From a virus, in IMG/VR virus record IMGVR_UViG_3300025141_000137, positions 1-52,742 of that record: a stretch of 52,742 nucleotides of DNA. One strand, 5' to 3'. Of the stretch, positions 5,977-15,670 are shown piece by piece. The position numbers and the translations under genes were made by a program. Below the pieces are notes generated by a model. It was not told the DNA's origin. It ran no database searches and saw only the letters and a program-made list of their open reading frames with translations. Within the stretch, counting starts at the first letter, position 1, and every line of letters starts with the position of its first letter.

Positions 5977-8900
5977 TCACTTCACATCAGGAGGCAACGG
6001 GTAGCGTCTCTCTTCTGGGAGCCGAGTGTGCTCAGGAGCCAGTTCTTCTCGGTGGGGAGAGCGGGACATTTTCTCTGCGAGAGCCTTTAGCTCGTACTCA
6101 GCCTGCTTGGGCGCGTCGTAGTGGTACTCCGCCCCGAAGCGCGTGTAGTAGCGGAAAGCGTATTCCCAAGCTGCCCTATTCTTGGGGACATACGTCAGAG
6201 GATTCAACAGCGAACCGCCGGACTCCATGTAGGGGTTGGTAGCAACGCCCCCCGCCAAGTAGGGCGCCTGGGTTCCGAGGACCGGAACGGTCCTCATCAT
6301 CAGGTGTGCCCAGACCGGGATCTTCATCTTCCCGGTGTCCTCGTCGGGAATCATCAGCGCTCGGCTTTTCTCGAACCGGCCCAGGATGCGCTCTTCTGCG
6401 GGCGTGAGCGTCCGGTAGTCGCTCCGGTTGGAGTAGGAGAGCGCAAGGCCCATTCGGTCACCTACCCACCTGAATGCCATCTCAAGCGGTGGGAAAGTCA
6501 TCCCGAGGAGGGGCTCAAAAGCCATGGCATCCATCTCGTCCGGACGCTCGGAGGGGTCTCTCCAAGGCGCGGCCTTCTCATACGCCCAGGTCATCAACGT
6601 GAGCCCAGCGTTTGCCATGGCAAAGCTGTCGAGCATCGTGAAGGGCGGAAGGATGTAGGCAGTATGCGTGGCCTCTTTACCCAGGTTGTCCCTGAGCCAC
6701 TGGCGCTTGGCAGTGGAGGCCCCCGCTGCTCCAAGGATTGCCCGTGAGTCCATCCACCGTGGGTACATCCGCTTGTAAAGCTCGTCCATCTGCTCGGCGT
6801 GCCCGATGGCCTCGTCAGGGTCTCCCCCAAAGAACAAGTCGGGCAGTCCGCTGGTGATGGCAACCTGCTGTCGGGCACGGGCCAACCGGGTGCGTCCTGT
6901 CAGCGCCCGTGCCATGTACTCACCCGCAGGCCGAGTGAAGGGTTCAATGGCCGCGCCAGTTGCCTGCTTCATGGCCAGTCGCCAGAAGCGGTAGAAGGGG
7001 ATCATGCGGACGATCCAGAGGTCCATCTCCTTCCGAGCCAAGCCATGTTTCCAGTCGTACAGAGCGCTGAGGGTGCGCTTCTTGGCTTCTGCCCGGGTTG
7101 CTCCCCGCTGGATGAGGTCCAGGTAGAACGCCGAACGCTGACGTTGCTGCACGATGGAAGCCTGTTCACTCAGGCTTCGCTGCCAGCCCTTGGCCTTCTT
7201 GAAGGTTTCCATGAAGGGGCTGTTGACGAGCCTCGAACTTGTGAGGTACTTCAGGACCTCCTCATGCACAAAGGTGTCGAGGATCCCATCGTCAGTGAGC
7301 CACTTCCGCGCTTCAGAGAACTGCGTGACTCTGTTGCCCTTGCTGACAAAGAAGCCATCTTCTCCTCGGAAGAACCTACCCAGCGCTGGGTTGAAGAAAA
7401 CCTCCGTGACGGAGGGGAGCCCCGCTTTTCGCCCGGCTTTGTCGAGCCCCTCTGCCGCGTTGAGCAGAACCTCTTGGAAACGGCGGCCCGGAGCCCCAAA
7501 GTTCGTCAGGACGTTCTGGAAAGAGAGCAGGCCCGAGCGTGCAACCCCAACCTCTGCCCACATCTGAGAGAAGTCTCCAACAATGTTGTTGGTCCAATAG
7601 CGGACGTTGGGGACGGCTACCCCGGTGATGGTCGAGACCTTCCAGGCAGAGATGAGTTCGCTAGTGAAGTCGATACCCAAGACGGGCTGGTCAGTTGGGA
7701 GCCGAGCGAGAGCCGTCAAGTCCTTGACGTAGCCTCGATACGACTCCTCCACGGCATCCATGAGTGCCTTTGGGACGATGACGTTCTCTCCAATCTCAAC
7801 GAGCTTCCTCTGAATCTTTTGGCCATTCTGCACGATTCGATGCACGTCTTCCGTGAAGGGCAGCCCCATCTTGACGGAAGCTCTGGCAGCGGCCTCCAGC
7901 CCCTCCGAGCCCAGATGAGTCGTCTCTCCTGAGAGGACACGGTTCAACTGACGCCCCTCGTCCATGGTGATCAAACCACCCGCCATCTGCTTCACATGCG
8001 TGCCGAGCCGGTCGTGGGCTACGCCAGCAAGGACCGCCATGGCGCTCTTTCGGACCCCATCCTCGTCGCTCGCAACATCTCCGAAGACGGCCAGCGTCCT
8101 CTTCTTCATCTCCATCGTGAAGTCGTCAAACGTGCCCTCGCCCTTCTTGATGAGGTCTATGGCAAAGCTACGGAGGAGAGCCTCGCTTCTGGGGGCGGCC
8201 TTAGTTCCGGTAGCCACCCAGGCATACCCCAGGGTCTTGATCATCAAGTTGACTTCCCCAAGCCCACTCAGAGCGTGGACCAAGCCCTCATCTGTAAGGT
8301 CGCCAACCAGCTTCTCTATGGAGGCAATATCGACAAGCCCCTCCTCTGCCACGGCATTCTGGACTTGCTTCAGCGCACCCTCCCGCTTCGTGGTTGCTCG
8401 GAAGAGGAAATCTGCTACCTCCGCTGGATCTCGGTAGCTGGCAGAGGCGATCCCCCGCAGGCCCGCATCCCAGACGAGTTCCCCCTTGAGGAGAACCTGG
8501 AGGAGAGACTTCCCCTCCTTGAGTGAAATCTCGGTGAGGGGCTTGTCGATGTAGTCGCGGAGGACTTGGAGGGGGTTTTTTGCCCGGGAGGTCACCTCAA
8601 AGACTTCCTTCTGGGCCAAGTCGAGGGTGTTCTCGAAGAGCCGAAGCCCATCTGCCATACCCTCACCGACCGCTCCTACATTTGCCTCGACGTAGTCCGT
8701 CTTCCGACGGAGTTGTTTGATGTAAGCCCCAACCTTTTGGAGGCGGTCTCCACGGCTGGCAACTCCCAAGTCCTGCCAAGACCCCCAGATCATGGCTCCG
8801 ACGACCCGAGTGGCCTCGGTCGCCCGTTTTGTCTCGATCACCATCACGGTGTTGCTGATGATGTCCTGGATCTGTGCAGCTTGAGCCTTGGTCAGATCCT

Positions 8901-11900
8901 GTGCCCCCAGCCTGACCAGATCGCCCCAAACCTCCCCCGACACCTCGGCTGGCGCGTACTTTGGGTATGCCTTGATCAGAACGCTCTGTGCCTTCTGTGG
9001 ATCCCAGGTGAGAAGCTGCTCCTCACCCGGCCCCCAACGGCCAACGCGCTTGAATGAGGCAGCGATAGCCTTGCCCGCCACGATCTGAGCGCCTTTCTTG
9101 TAGACCGCCCCGATTGCATTGAGTTCATCCCAAGAGGTCGTGGCTCCTCTCCAGCCCCCGTACCGCTTCTTGATGTACTTGTTGTGCATGAGCATGGAGT
9201 CGATCACGGCCTGCATCGCAGCGACTGCCCGGGGCTTGAGCTCCTCGGCGTGCTTGATTTTCAGCCCGAGTCTGCCGACCTCTTTTATGCTCTTCTGAAG
9301 GTCAGCTATTGACTTGCTGGAGGCTCGCTCTGCCTTGGTAAGCCCCCTCTGGGCTTTGTTGTAGGCAGTCCTGGCCTTCCGGGCCTTCTTCTCAGCCGCA
9401 CGGGCTTCAACAAAGAACCCACGGATAAGGCCGCCCTTTTTGAGGTCCTCTTTTGCTGTTTCAAGCATGGCCCTTTGGAGCCCCAACTCCTCGATCTTCT
9501 TGCCGACCTCTAGGTCGAACCAATGCTCCGCGCTCTTCACACTACCGTGAGACGCAGTAATACGGGTCGTAAGCTCTGGGGAGACCCGCACCGCGCCTGT
9601 CTGTACTCTCCCGGCTACTCCTGCAACCTCAGCTTCCAGTTTGCCTACTTTCGTGCCTGCCTTAGCGATCTCCTTCCGTGCGTACAGGCTCGCCTGTAGC
9701 CGCAAGCTGCCACGGCTCGGGTCGAGGCCAGCCTCTTCGGCCCACTTAGGGAGGGGCCCCAAGTATTTGTCCACGATGCGTTGAGCATCCCCGATGAAGC
9801 CTGGACCATGGGGGGCGAACCCCGTCTCTCCGAACTTGAAGATGTTATTGACCCTGTCAAGACGCGCTTCGCCCCACCCGGCCGCCCGTGGGCCTGGAAT
9901 GTTGGGGTTGAAGCCGGCGGGATCTCTCTTGAGAGCCTTTATCTCTGCGCGAATCTCCGCCCGTAGGGCTTTCTGCTCAGCCTCGTAGCCCCGCCCTTGG
10001 GCTGGAGTCAGAGGGGCTTCGATTTCATCGGCCCTCGCCGCCCAGAGAGATTCTGTTTTCTTGGCTTCTTCGAGGGACTCTTCCAGGGCCTTGAGCCGCA
10101 GACCCACCGCCCCCTCCGGGGCTGCCTTGGGGGCCCCAATCTGCCTCAGGACGTTCGATGTCTCCCCCTCCGCTGTCAGGATGCGGACGATGACGTCCCC
10201 ATCCTCTCTGACCCGAGCCGCTGCAATGTGAGGGGCTCCCCCCACGGCTGGGATTTCCCCAGAGAGCTTGATCCCCCCCTGGACCATGGCTGCAATCTCA
10301 GGGATCTCCTCAAGAGCCTCAAAGTGTAGAGCGCGGGCCTTGTCGAGCGCGAGCTTGGCCTTCTGCCCCTTGATCTCCAACGCTATGATTTCCTGTTTGA
10401 TCCGCTTCAACTGCGCGTTGACCTTCCTCTGGGCCTTCTGCCCTGACGTGCCGATCTCTTCGAGGTCCTCGGCCTCTTTGAGGAACTCCAGCGCTTCATC
10501 GGCTTCGGACTTCCGAGCCAGGAGGGTCAGTTCCGCTTTCTCCAACTCCTTTGCGGCAACAGCTACATCATTCTCCCTCCGGAACTTATCCATCGTGGTG
10601 GCGTCTACCCCCTTGGGGTCGCCTCCCTTAGCCTCCGGGGCGTGCTTCCTGATGTAAGCCTCTTCCCTGGTCGCCCGGTCAAGTCTGAGAGCACCGAGTT
10701 CCTTGTTAGCGGCTTCGACCTTCCGCATGACTTCTGCAGAACGTGCTTCGATCTCTCCAGCAACCGCATGTTCAAAAGCCTGCCGAACCTCGGGGGCTTC
10801 TGAGTTACGCATCGTCCGCATGAACTCGCGCCCAGAGGCTTTGCCTGCCTCGTAGGCGTTGAGCCCTTCCTGCCCGATGGCCGCTTTCGCCCCCATGCGA
10901 GAAGTCTCGGCGTAGACCTTGCCGATCCGTGCGCCTGCACCAGCCACACCGAGGGAGAGGGAGATGGGGTCGGGCTCAATGAGGATGAGGGGAATGGCGA
11001 TGGATGCTCCAACCGACTTCCTCATCCAGAGCGGAGCCTTCCCATCCTCGTAGATGTAGTTGAGGTAGAGGTCTCCCAACTGGGGGAGTACCTGGAAGAT
11101 GTCTGCGCCCCGTCGGACCTCCTCGATTGTCCGCTCGTGCCCCCAACTCTCTCCCGTCCGGATCATTGCAGCGAGCCCGGTTGTGGGGGCAAGCCGCCCG
11201 AACTGCGACAGGGCACCCTCCATCTTGAGTTCGCCCGGGGTGAGAATCCCACCCTCAGTCCAGGTCACGGGTCGCATGACCGCAGCAAGAGGCCGAATCA
11301 CTGCCGGGAGCTCCATGATCTCAGCGGTAACGTCCGTACCGTAGGCGTCTACCCAGGGGACGCCCCGATAACGGTTCACAGCCTGGGCAAAAGCGGCGGT
11401 GGAAACGGACTCGGCCTCGGCTTCCAGCCAGCGCTTCTGGACGTCAGACGCTGTCCTCCACTCGATGCTGTGTACCCGAGCGAGATGCTGCACCGTCTCG
11501 CGGAAGAGCTTTTCCTTGTACCCCTTGTAGTCAATGCCCGTTCCGCCTCCGGCCAAGGCCACCAGGGGCAGCGCGGTGTCAACTCTCTTGATGACCGGGT
11601 GTGTGTAGGTCTGGTGCCAGATCCCCCTTTTCCTGGCTCCCTCGGCTGCAAGGACATGGCGGGCGGGCGTTGACGCCGCACGGACATACGTGCTCTCCCA
11701 GACCCTTCGGACGGCTTCCTCGTCGTCAATCTCCTCGGGCTTCAGGTAGCCCTGCCGGACAAGATCCTGCCGCCTCTCCTTGGAGGGCATCTCAAACTCA
11801 GCCGAGTAGAATGCCCGGATGTTTGCCCGCTGTGAGGGTTGTCGGAGAGCAAGACTGGCCTCCTGTGCCGCGCTCATCGGAGGCTCATGGGGCGAGACCT

Positions 11901-12084
11901 GTGCTCTCATAATCGGCGGTTCATAGAGGGGCTCAGCAGGCTCTGGCCTCGCCTTTGGAGTCTTGTATACGCGGTTGGGATCAGGCTCCCAGTTGAGGAA
12001 CTCCTCTGGGGACATGGCATAGGGAGTCCGTGACTCCTTGCGCTCAGGGGTTCCCTCTTCAGGGGTATCGACAGGCTCTGCCAC
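5977..12084 (-). CDS. Giant internal virion (DNA ejection) protein, T7 gp16-position (2035 aa)
   Basis: This is the largest gene in the window and the last of three consecutive genes in the T7 gp14-gp15-gp16 order. The N-terminus is proline- and glutamate-rich. Hydrophobic stretches appear near residues 170-185 and 350-385 (GASIAIPLILIEPDP). Very long coiled-coil regions follow (about 430-620 and 850-960, rich in A, E, K, L, R). The C-terminal third is globular and tryptophan-rich (VAVPNVRYWTNNIVGDF, later LWIVRMIPFYRFWRLAMK). I see no clear transglycosylase, protease or polymerase motif. Such proteins are packed in the capsid and extend the tail across the envelope during DNA entry. The role rests mainly on gene order and size; T7 gp16 has about 1300 residues. 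Confidence 0.6.
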   Translation of the reverse strand: MAEPVDTPEEGTPERKESRTPYAMSPEEFLNWEPDPNRVYKTPKARPEPAEPLYEPPIMRAQVSPHEPPMSAAQEASLALRQPSQRANIRAFYSAEFEMPSKERRQDLVRQGYLKPEEIDDEEAVRRVWESTYVRAASTPARHVLAAEGARKRGIWHQTYTHPVIKRVDTALPLVALAGGGTGIDYKGYKEKLFRETVQHLARVHSIEWRTASDVQKRWLEAEAESVSTAAFAQAVNRYRGVPWVDAYGTDVTAEIMELPAVIRPLAAVMRPVTWTEGGILTPGELKMEGALSQFGRLAPTTGLAAMIRTGESWGHERTIEEVRRGADIFQVLPQLGDLYLNYIYEDGKAPLWMRKSVGASIAIPLILIEPDPISLSLGVAGAGARIGKVYAETSRMGAKAAIGQEGLNAYEAGKASGREFMRTMRNSEAPEVRQAFEHAVAGEIEARSAEVMRKVEAANKELGALRLDRATREEAYIRKHAPEAKGGDPKGVDATTMDKFRRENDVAVAAKELEKAELTLLARKSEADEALEFLKEAEDLEEIGTSGQKAQRKVNAQLKRIKQEIIALEIKGQKAKLALDKARALHFEALEEIPEIAAMVQGGIKLSGEIPAVGGAPHIAAARVREDGDVIVRILTAEGETSNVLRQIGAPKAAPEGAVGLRLKALEESLEEAKKTESLWAARADEIEAPLTPAQGRGYEAEQKALRAEIRAEIKALKRDPAGFNPNIPGPRAAGWGEARLDRVNNIFKFGETGFAPHGPGFIGDAQRIVDKYLGPLPKWAEEAGLDPSRGSLRLQASLYARKEIAKAGTKVGKLEAEVAGVAGRVQTGAVRVSPELTTRITASHGSVKSAEHWFDLEVGKKIEELGLQRAMLETAKEDLKKGGLIRGFFVEARAAEKKARKARTAYNKAQRGLTKAERASSKSIADLQKSIKEVGRLGLKIKHAEELKPRAVAAMQAVIDSMLMHNKYIKKRYGGWRGATTSWDELNAIGAVYKKGAQIVAGKAIAASFKRVGRWGPGEEQLLTWDPQKAQSVLIKAYPKYAPAEVSGEVWGDLVRLGAQDLTKAQAAQIQDIISNTVMVIETKRATEATRVVGAMIWGSWQDLGVASRGDRLQKVGAYIKQLRRKTDYVEANVGAVGEGMADGLRLFENTLDLAQKEVFEVTSRAKNPLQVLRDYIDKPLTEISLKEGKSLLQVLLKGELVWDAGLRGIASASYRDPAEVADFLFRATTKREGALKQVQNAVAEEGLVDIASIEKLVGDLTDEGLVHALSGLGEVNLMIKTLGYAWVATGTKAAPRSEALLRSFAIDLIKKGEGTFDDFTMEMKKRTLAVFGDVASDEDGVRKSAMAVLAGVAHDRLGTHVKQMAGGLITMDEGRQLNRVLSGETTHLGSEGLEAAARASVKMGLPFTEDVHRIVQNGQKIQRKLVEIGENVIVPKALMDAVEESYRGYVKDLTALARLPTDQPVLGIDFTSELISAWKVSTITGVAVPNVRYWTNNIVGDFSQMWAEVGVARSGLLSFQNVLTNFGAPGRRFQEVLLNAAEGLDKAGRKAGLPSVTEVFFNPALGRFFRGEDGFFVSKGNRVTQFSEARKWLTDDGILDTFVHEEVLKYLTSSRLVNSPFMETFKKAKGWQRSLSEQASIVQQRQRSAFYLDLIQRGATRAEAKKRTLSALYDWKHGLARKEMDLWIVRMIPFYRFWRLAMKQATGAAIEPFTRPAGEYMARALTGRTRLARARQQVAITSGLPDLFFGGDPDEAIGHAEQMDELYKRMYPRWMDSRAILGAAGASTAKRQWLRDNLGKEATHTAYILPPFTMLDSFAMANAGLTLMTWAYEKAAPWRDPSERPDEMDAMAFEPLLGMTFPPLEMAFRWVGDRMGLALSYSNRSDYRTLTPAEERILGRFEKSRALMIPDEDTGKMKIPVWAHLMMRTVPVLGTQAPYLAGGVATNPYMESGGSLLNPLTYVPKNRAAWEYAFRYYTRFGAEYHYDAPKQAEYELKALAEKMSRSPHREELAPEHTRLPEERRYPLPPDVK

Positions 12085-13689
12085 CTAAAACCTCCGCTTG
12101 CTCCTGGGCTTCGTCCGGCCCTCGCCCGCTGTGAGACTGTCGCTTGCGGCTTCCTCGGCTGCCTTGCGGGCAGCCGCTCTTTCGGCGTCTTCTGCGGCTA
12201 CCTCCGCCTTGCGCTTCTCCTCCCTCCTCACGCCTGCTCGCTCTTCAAGCTTTGCCGTCCTCGCCTTGCGCCGCTTGGTTCTCTCGGTCTCAACGGGGTC
12301 CAGAATCTCCGTTCTGCTTACCGGTGCTGGCTCTCTCATGCCTTCACGGAGGGCTTCGGCCCGCCGTACTTCCCAGACACTCCGGGTGGGGGCGTCCTTG
12401 AATATACTGCCCTCCCCCCAAGACCTTTTCAGGGCTTCGGCCCGCTCTTCTCGACTGGAGATCGCAGTCCCCGCAGCAAACTTGAGGGGCCCACCAGCCG
12501 TAGCCCCAGCGGCGACATTGACGAGGTGCTGCCTACGGGTCCTTGCCCCACTCCTTCGGGCAGACGTCTTCGCCTCCTTGAGCCAGACCTTGAAGGCTTG
12601 CTCTGGATTGCTGTACCCCTGTGCGTCCATCCACGCGATGAAGCGGGGGTCCTTGAAGATCGCTTCCCGAAGCTCACGAGACTCCGGAGTCCCCTTCTCC
12701 AAGTAGTCCAGCGTATCCATCAACTCGTCGTGGATCCGCTGCTCCTCTGCGGTCATGTCTCGGGGTTCGGCGTACTTCCCTGGGCCAATACCAAGGATTG
12801 ACTCAAGACGCTTGAGTTCTGCGGGGTCGCCCTCCCCTCTCAGGATCTTGTTGTACGCGCCATAGACCTGTTTTGAGAGCGCTGCGGCCTCGGGGCTAAC
12901 CCTGACCCAAGTAGCGTTGATCTCGGCCTGGAGCCTGACGATGTCTTCCTTCGCATCCACGGCCTCCCGCTCATGGATCTCCCCAACCTTGAGCCCATCC
13001 GTTATCGCCCGGTTGATTTCCTGGACCTTTTCGGGCTTGGTCTTGATTTCCCTAAGCGTTGCTTGAAGGTGCTCCCTGGACAGTCCGCTCCGATCCTCTA
13101 TTGCCCGCAGGAAAGCGTTGGTGCGAGTAGCCCCCACTGCGGGGTCCATCAAAGCATCGTATAGCGGATCGAGGAGGGCCCCATCAGTGTCGGCATTCGC
13201 CCCCCAAGCCTCTACGACGTCGTCTACTAACGTGCTGAACTTCGCCGCAGAGGCAGAGCCCCCACCGACGTAGGCTTCGTAGTCCTCTTCACTTATATAC
13301 GTTGAGCCAACAAGCTGCTTTTCCAAGCGGGCCTTATCTGCGGCGAGGCTCTTGAGCTTCTCCGTCTGAAGCCCCCCTTTGGCGGTGATTAGTGCCCGCT
13401 CCAGACCCTGAACATTGTCAAGGAGGGCAATGTTCTTGGCGCCGCCCTCGGTGAAGCCTCGGGTCCGAAGGCTCTCAAGCTCCTTGAGTGACTTCAGGGT
13501 CTCCGTCTTCATCTCAGCGCGGTCTGCCGGAGAGAGATCCCGGGTCCGCTCAGCGACTATCTTCATAATGTTCGGGTCTCCGCTCCGACCCGCCATTGCG
13601 CGGCTGAACCCCCGACGGAGTTCCAGATTACGGCGCGTCTGGTAGTCCTTGAAGAGCCCTTCGAGAGATTTGTCTGGTGCTTCAGCCAT
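12085..13689 (-). CDS. Putative internal virion protein, T7 gp15-position (534 aa)
   Basis: The gene directly abuts the 2035-aa gene and follows the 167-aa gene after 9 bases. It is almost entirely helical and charged. A coiled-coil-rich first half (LRRGFSRAMAGR, then RLQAEINATW) is followed by a highly basic/acidic alanine-rich end (about 460-534, EERAGVRREEKRKAEVAAED) that closes with RTKPRSKRRF. The middle protein of podoviral ejection triads is of this type. It could contact packaged DNA through its basic end. Sequence identity to a named family cannot be claimed. Confidence 0.5.
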   Translation of the reverse strand: MAEAPDKSLEGLFKDYQTRRNLELRRGFSRAMAGRSGDPNIMKIVAERTRDLSPADRAEMKTETLKSLKELESLRTRGFTEGGAKNIALLDNVQGLERALITAKGGLQTEKLKSLAADKARLEKQLVGSTYISEEDYEAYVGGGSASAAKFSTLVDDVVEAWGANADTDGALLDPLYDALMDPAVGATRTNAFLRAIEDRSGLSREHLQATLREIKTKPEKVQEINRAITDGLKVGEIHEREAVDAKEDIVRLQAEINATWVRVSPEAAALSKQVYGAYNKILRGEGDPAELKRLESILGIGPGKYAEPRDMTAEEQRIHDELMDTLDYLEKGTPESRELREAIFKDPRFIAWMDAQGYSNPEQAFKVWLKEAKTSARRSGARTRRQHLVNVAAGATAGGPLKFAAGTAISSREERAEALKRSWGEGSIFKDAPTRSVWEVRRAEALREGMREPAPVSRTEILDPVETERTKRRKARTAKLEERAGVRREEKRKAEVAAEDAERAAARKAAEEAASDSLTAGEGRTKPRSKRRF

Positions 13690-13698
13690 TGGGAGCCC

Positions 13699-14202
13699 CT
13701 ACAGAGTCATCATGGAAAAGATGCTTGCGATATTCTCTGCCCGTTTGTTGTGCGACTCGTTCATATAGCGCCGACGATCAATGTTGATGTCCTGCTGCCG
13801 CTCCAGTCTCTGGAGAATCTCCGACCTCCGAGCCTCGGCCTGCTCACGAGAGACCCGGTCTGCTTCAGACCGTGCTGCGGCTCCCGCCTCACCAGCCTCC
13901 GCTCCGAGTTCCCGAGCAGTCTCAGCATAGCGCCCTGAGTAGCCGCCTCCCGAGGCCATCTGCTGTCGGTTTAGCTCCTCCTGCTGAGCCTGAGCCTGCT
14001 GAGCAGCAGCCGCCTGCTGAGCCTGGGCCATCTGATCCTTCTCGGCCTCCGACAGGCCAAGATCGCCCTCCTTCAGAGCTTGAACGTCTTGGTAGAGGAG
14101 CTTGTTGGCTTCGACCCCCGCAAAAGATCCCGTGCCCTGGGAGGCACCGCTCCCCAAGAGGGCATCTCGCACGGGCTTTTCGCCGCCGCCTATAGTCGCC
14201 AT
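13699..14202 (-). CDS. Putative internal virion protein, T7 gp14-position (167 aa)
   Basis: The small helical protein begins MATIGGGEKPVRD and contains a long glutamine/alanine run (AQAQQAAAAQQAQAQQEE, about 60-80). A coiled-coil tail (about 95-150, EADRVSREQAEARRSEI) ends with a hydrophobic patch IASIFSMMTL. Length (T7 gp14 has 196 residues), Gln/Ala-rich composition and place as first of three consecutive ejection-type genes fit the distal ejection protein. This is inferred from architecture. Confidence 0.5.
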   Translation of the reverse strand: MATIGGGEKPVRDALLGSGASQGTGSFAGVEANKLLYQDVQALKEGDLGLSEAEKDQMAQAQQAAAAQQAQAQQEELNRQQMASGGGYSGRYAETARELGAEAGEAGAAARSEADRVSREQAEARRSEILQRLERQQDINIDRRRYMNESHNKRAENIASIFSMMTL

Positions 14203-14211
14203 GGAAGATCC

Positions 14212-14946
14212 CTACTTGAAGTAGACGAAGTCGATGCCCTTGCAGTGGGCCCGAGCAATAGAGGTCGTGGTCGCAATCCGGAGGCTTAGTCTATGCCATC
14301 CCTTGGTCATGTTGGTACCGTCATCCCAAAAGTGCCCTGCCCAGGTGCGATCCCAGGCTTTTCCATTGCGGTCTCCTCCAGAGCCCGAGGCGACGGAGGG
14401 GCCGGCTGGGGAGAGGGTTCGGACTTGGTTAGCTGCTGCAACCCCATCCCGGTAGAGCTTCAAGACAGTGTAGTCCTTGGAACCATGCGTGATGACGCCT
14501 GTGTGTGAGACGAAGATTCGCCACGTAGCAATGAACACCTCAGGCGTGTAGGGCAGGTAGAAGGCAATCGAAGCCCCCGGGATTGCCCGGTAGAACTGCG
14601 TCTTATCTGCAGCCCCGGTGTTGTCCCAGTCTCCATGGGAGAAGCCCTCAGAACTGGTGGTCTCCACATCCTGGCTACCAAAGTAGTCCAGGGACAGTGT
14701 TGACCCGACAGCCTTCCCCCCAGAGAGAGCCCCATGGCCCCCCTGGTGTGGTTGCACCATGGTCCGGTTGATTGTCCAGACCGCAGATGTGTCTCGGTTG
14801 GCGTGCTGAAGCTGCCCGTTGATGACCTCTAGAGAGTCCGGCGTCGTGTTGGGGCTGTAGAAGTTCTCAGCAATGTTCTCGCCCGAGACCGTGTTGGTGT
14901 CCTGGACCGTGGTTGCTGCTCGGTGTGGGAGAGTGATGGTTGGCAT
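14212..14946 (-). CDS. Putative virion fibre/surface protein (244 aa)
   Basis: This is the third of three adjacent proteins of 223-244 aa with similar design: a short N-terminal arm, then a beta-rich jelly-roll-like domain. Visible strands include DTSAVWTINRTMVQPHQGG, EVFIATWRIFVSH and WHRLSLRIATTTS. The end DFVYFK resembles the hydrophobic strand endings of its two neighbours. Position between nozzle-like and ejection genes suggests tail fibres or appendages. No enzyme motif is seen. Confidence 0.45.
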   Translation of the reverse strand: MPTITLPHRAATTVQDTNTVSGENIAENFYSPNTTPDSLEVINGQLQHANRDTSAVWTINRTMVQPHQGGHGALSGGKAVGSTLSLDYFGSQDVETTSSEGFSHGDWDNTGAADKTQFYRAIPGASIAFYLPYTPEVFIATWRIFVSHTGVITHGSKDYTVLKLYRDGVAAANQVRTLSPAGPSVASGSGGDRNGKAWDRTWAGHFWDDGTNMTKGWHRLSLRIATTTSIARAHCKGIDFVYFK

Positions 14947-14954
14947 GGGGCCTC

Positions 14955-15668
14955 CTACGACTTCTCAGAGCGAAGGACAAGGGCGGTGATGTGGCACTGG
15001 TAGAGTGTCGCTGTGACATTTGTGACCAGTGCGCCACCCGTATCCTCTCGCGCAATCGCCTGAACTCGCACCTTTGTGACCGGGTGGCTCGTTGCGACGT
15101 CAGCCTTGGTGATCAACGTCCAGAGATTGACATTGATGAACTGGTTTTTGAGGTTCACCCCATCCGAGCCCAAGGCTCGTGCGTTGACGGTCCGGATCGT
15201 CCGGTCCACTGTTACCCAGGACGAGTTGTACTCAATCTGAATCCGAAAGTCTGCTACAGCGTCGTCTGCTCCGGTGTGGGTTGCAGCCGCTCCCGAGATC
15301 CGCTGTAGATTGATGTCTACGAGGACGAGGATCCCACCGATTGGCCCTGCATTTGCGAGCGTGTGCCCAGCACTGAAATCCAAAGAGAGGTCTTCTGCTG
15401 GACTCCCCAAACCCCCAGTGTCTCCATTGTTATCAATCGTAGTCCAACCCGAGGCTTCCTGGTAGGAATGGGTCGGAGCTCCCGTAATCCATCGGTGGAG
15501 GTGCTGAACGACCATCGACGGCAGATGGTTCTCGTTGAAACACATCTGCTGTACGGACTCGGCCATGAGCGCGTTTACGGCTGCAGTGACTCCCGTAAAG
15601 CGGTCATTTACTGAGGCAGCGTCGAGGGCTGTGGTCTCAGTCAGCGGGTCATAGGTGACGTCAGCCAT
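14955..15668 (-). CDS. Putative virion fibre/surface protein (237 aa)
   Basis: The N-terminal 45 residues are a helical arm of the type found in phage fibres (TALDAASVNDRFTGVTAAVNAL). The remaining domain is a beta sandwich (GGILVLVDINLQRI, then FRIQIEYNSSWVTVDR) ending ITALVLRSEKS. It lies 3 bases after the 223-aa neighbour and 9 before the 244-aa one. The shared layout suggests all three came from one ancestor, which an alignment would have to show. Confidence 0.45.
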   Translation of the reverse strand: MADVTYDPLTETTALDAASVNDRFTGVTAAVNALMAESVQQMCFNENHLPSMVVQHLHRWITGAPTHSYQEASGWTTIDNNGDTGGLGSPAEDLSLDFSAGHTLANAGPIGGILVLVDINLQRISGAAATHTGADDAVADFRIQIEYNSSWVTVDRTIRTVNARALGSDGVNLKNQFINVNLWTLITKADVATSHPVTKVRVQAIAREDTGGALVTNVTATLYQCHITALVLRSEKS

Positions 15669-15670
15669 GG

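Noticed and set aside
6799-7932. Long open frame (377 aa) on the plus strand opposite the giant ejection gene
   Set aside because: It is the antisense of a clear coding frame, lacks a ribosome site and its composition is proline/arginine noise. The same applies to plus-strand frames at 16157-17077 and 26871-27509.
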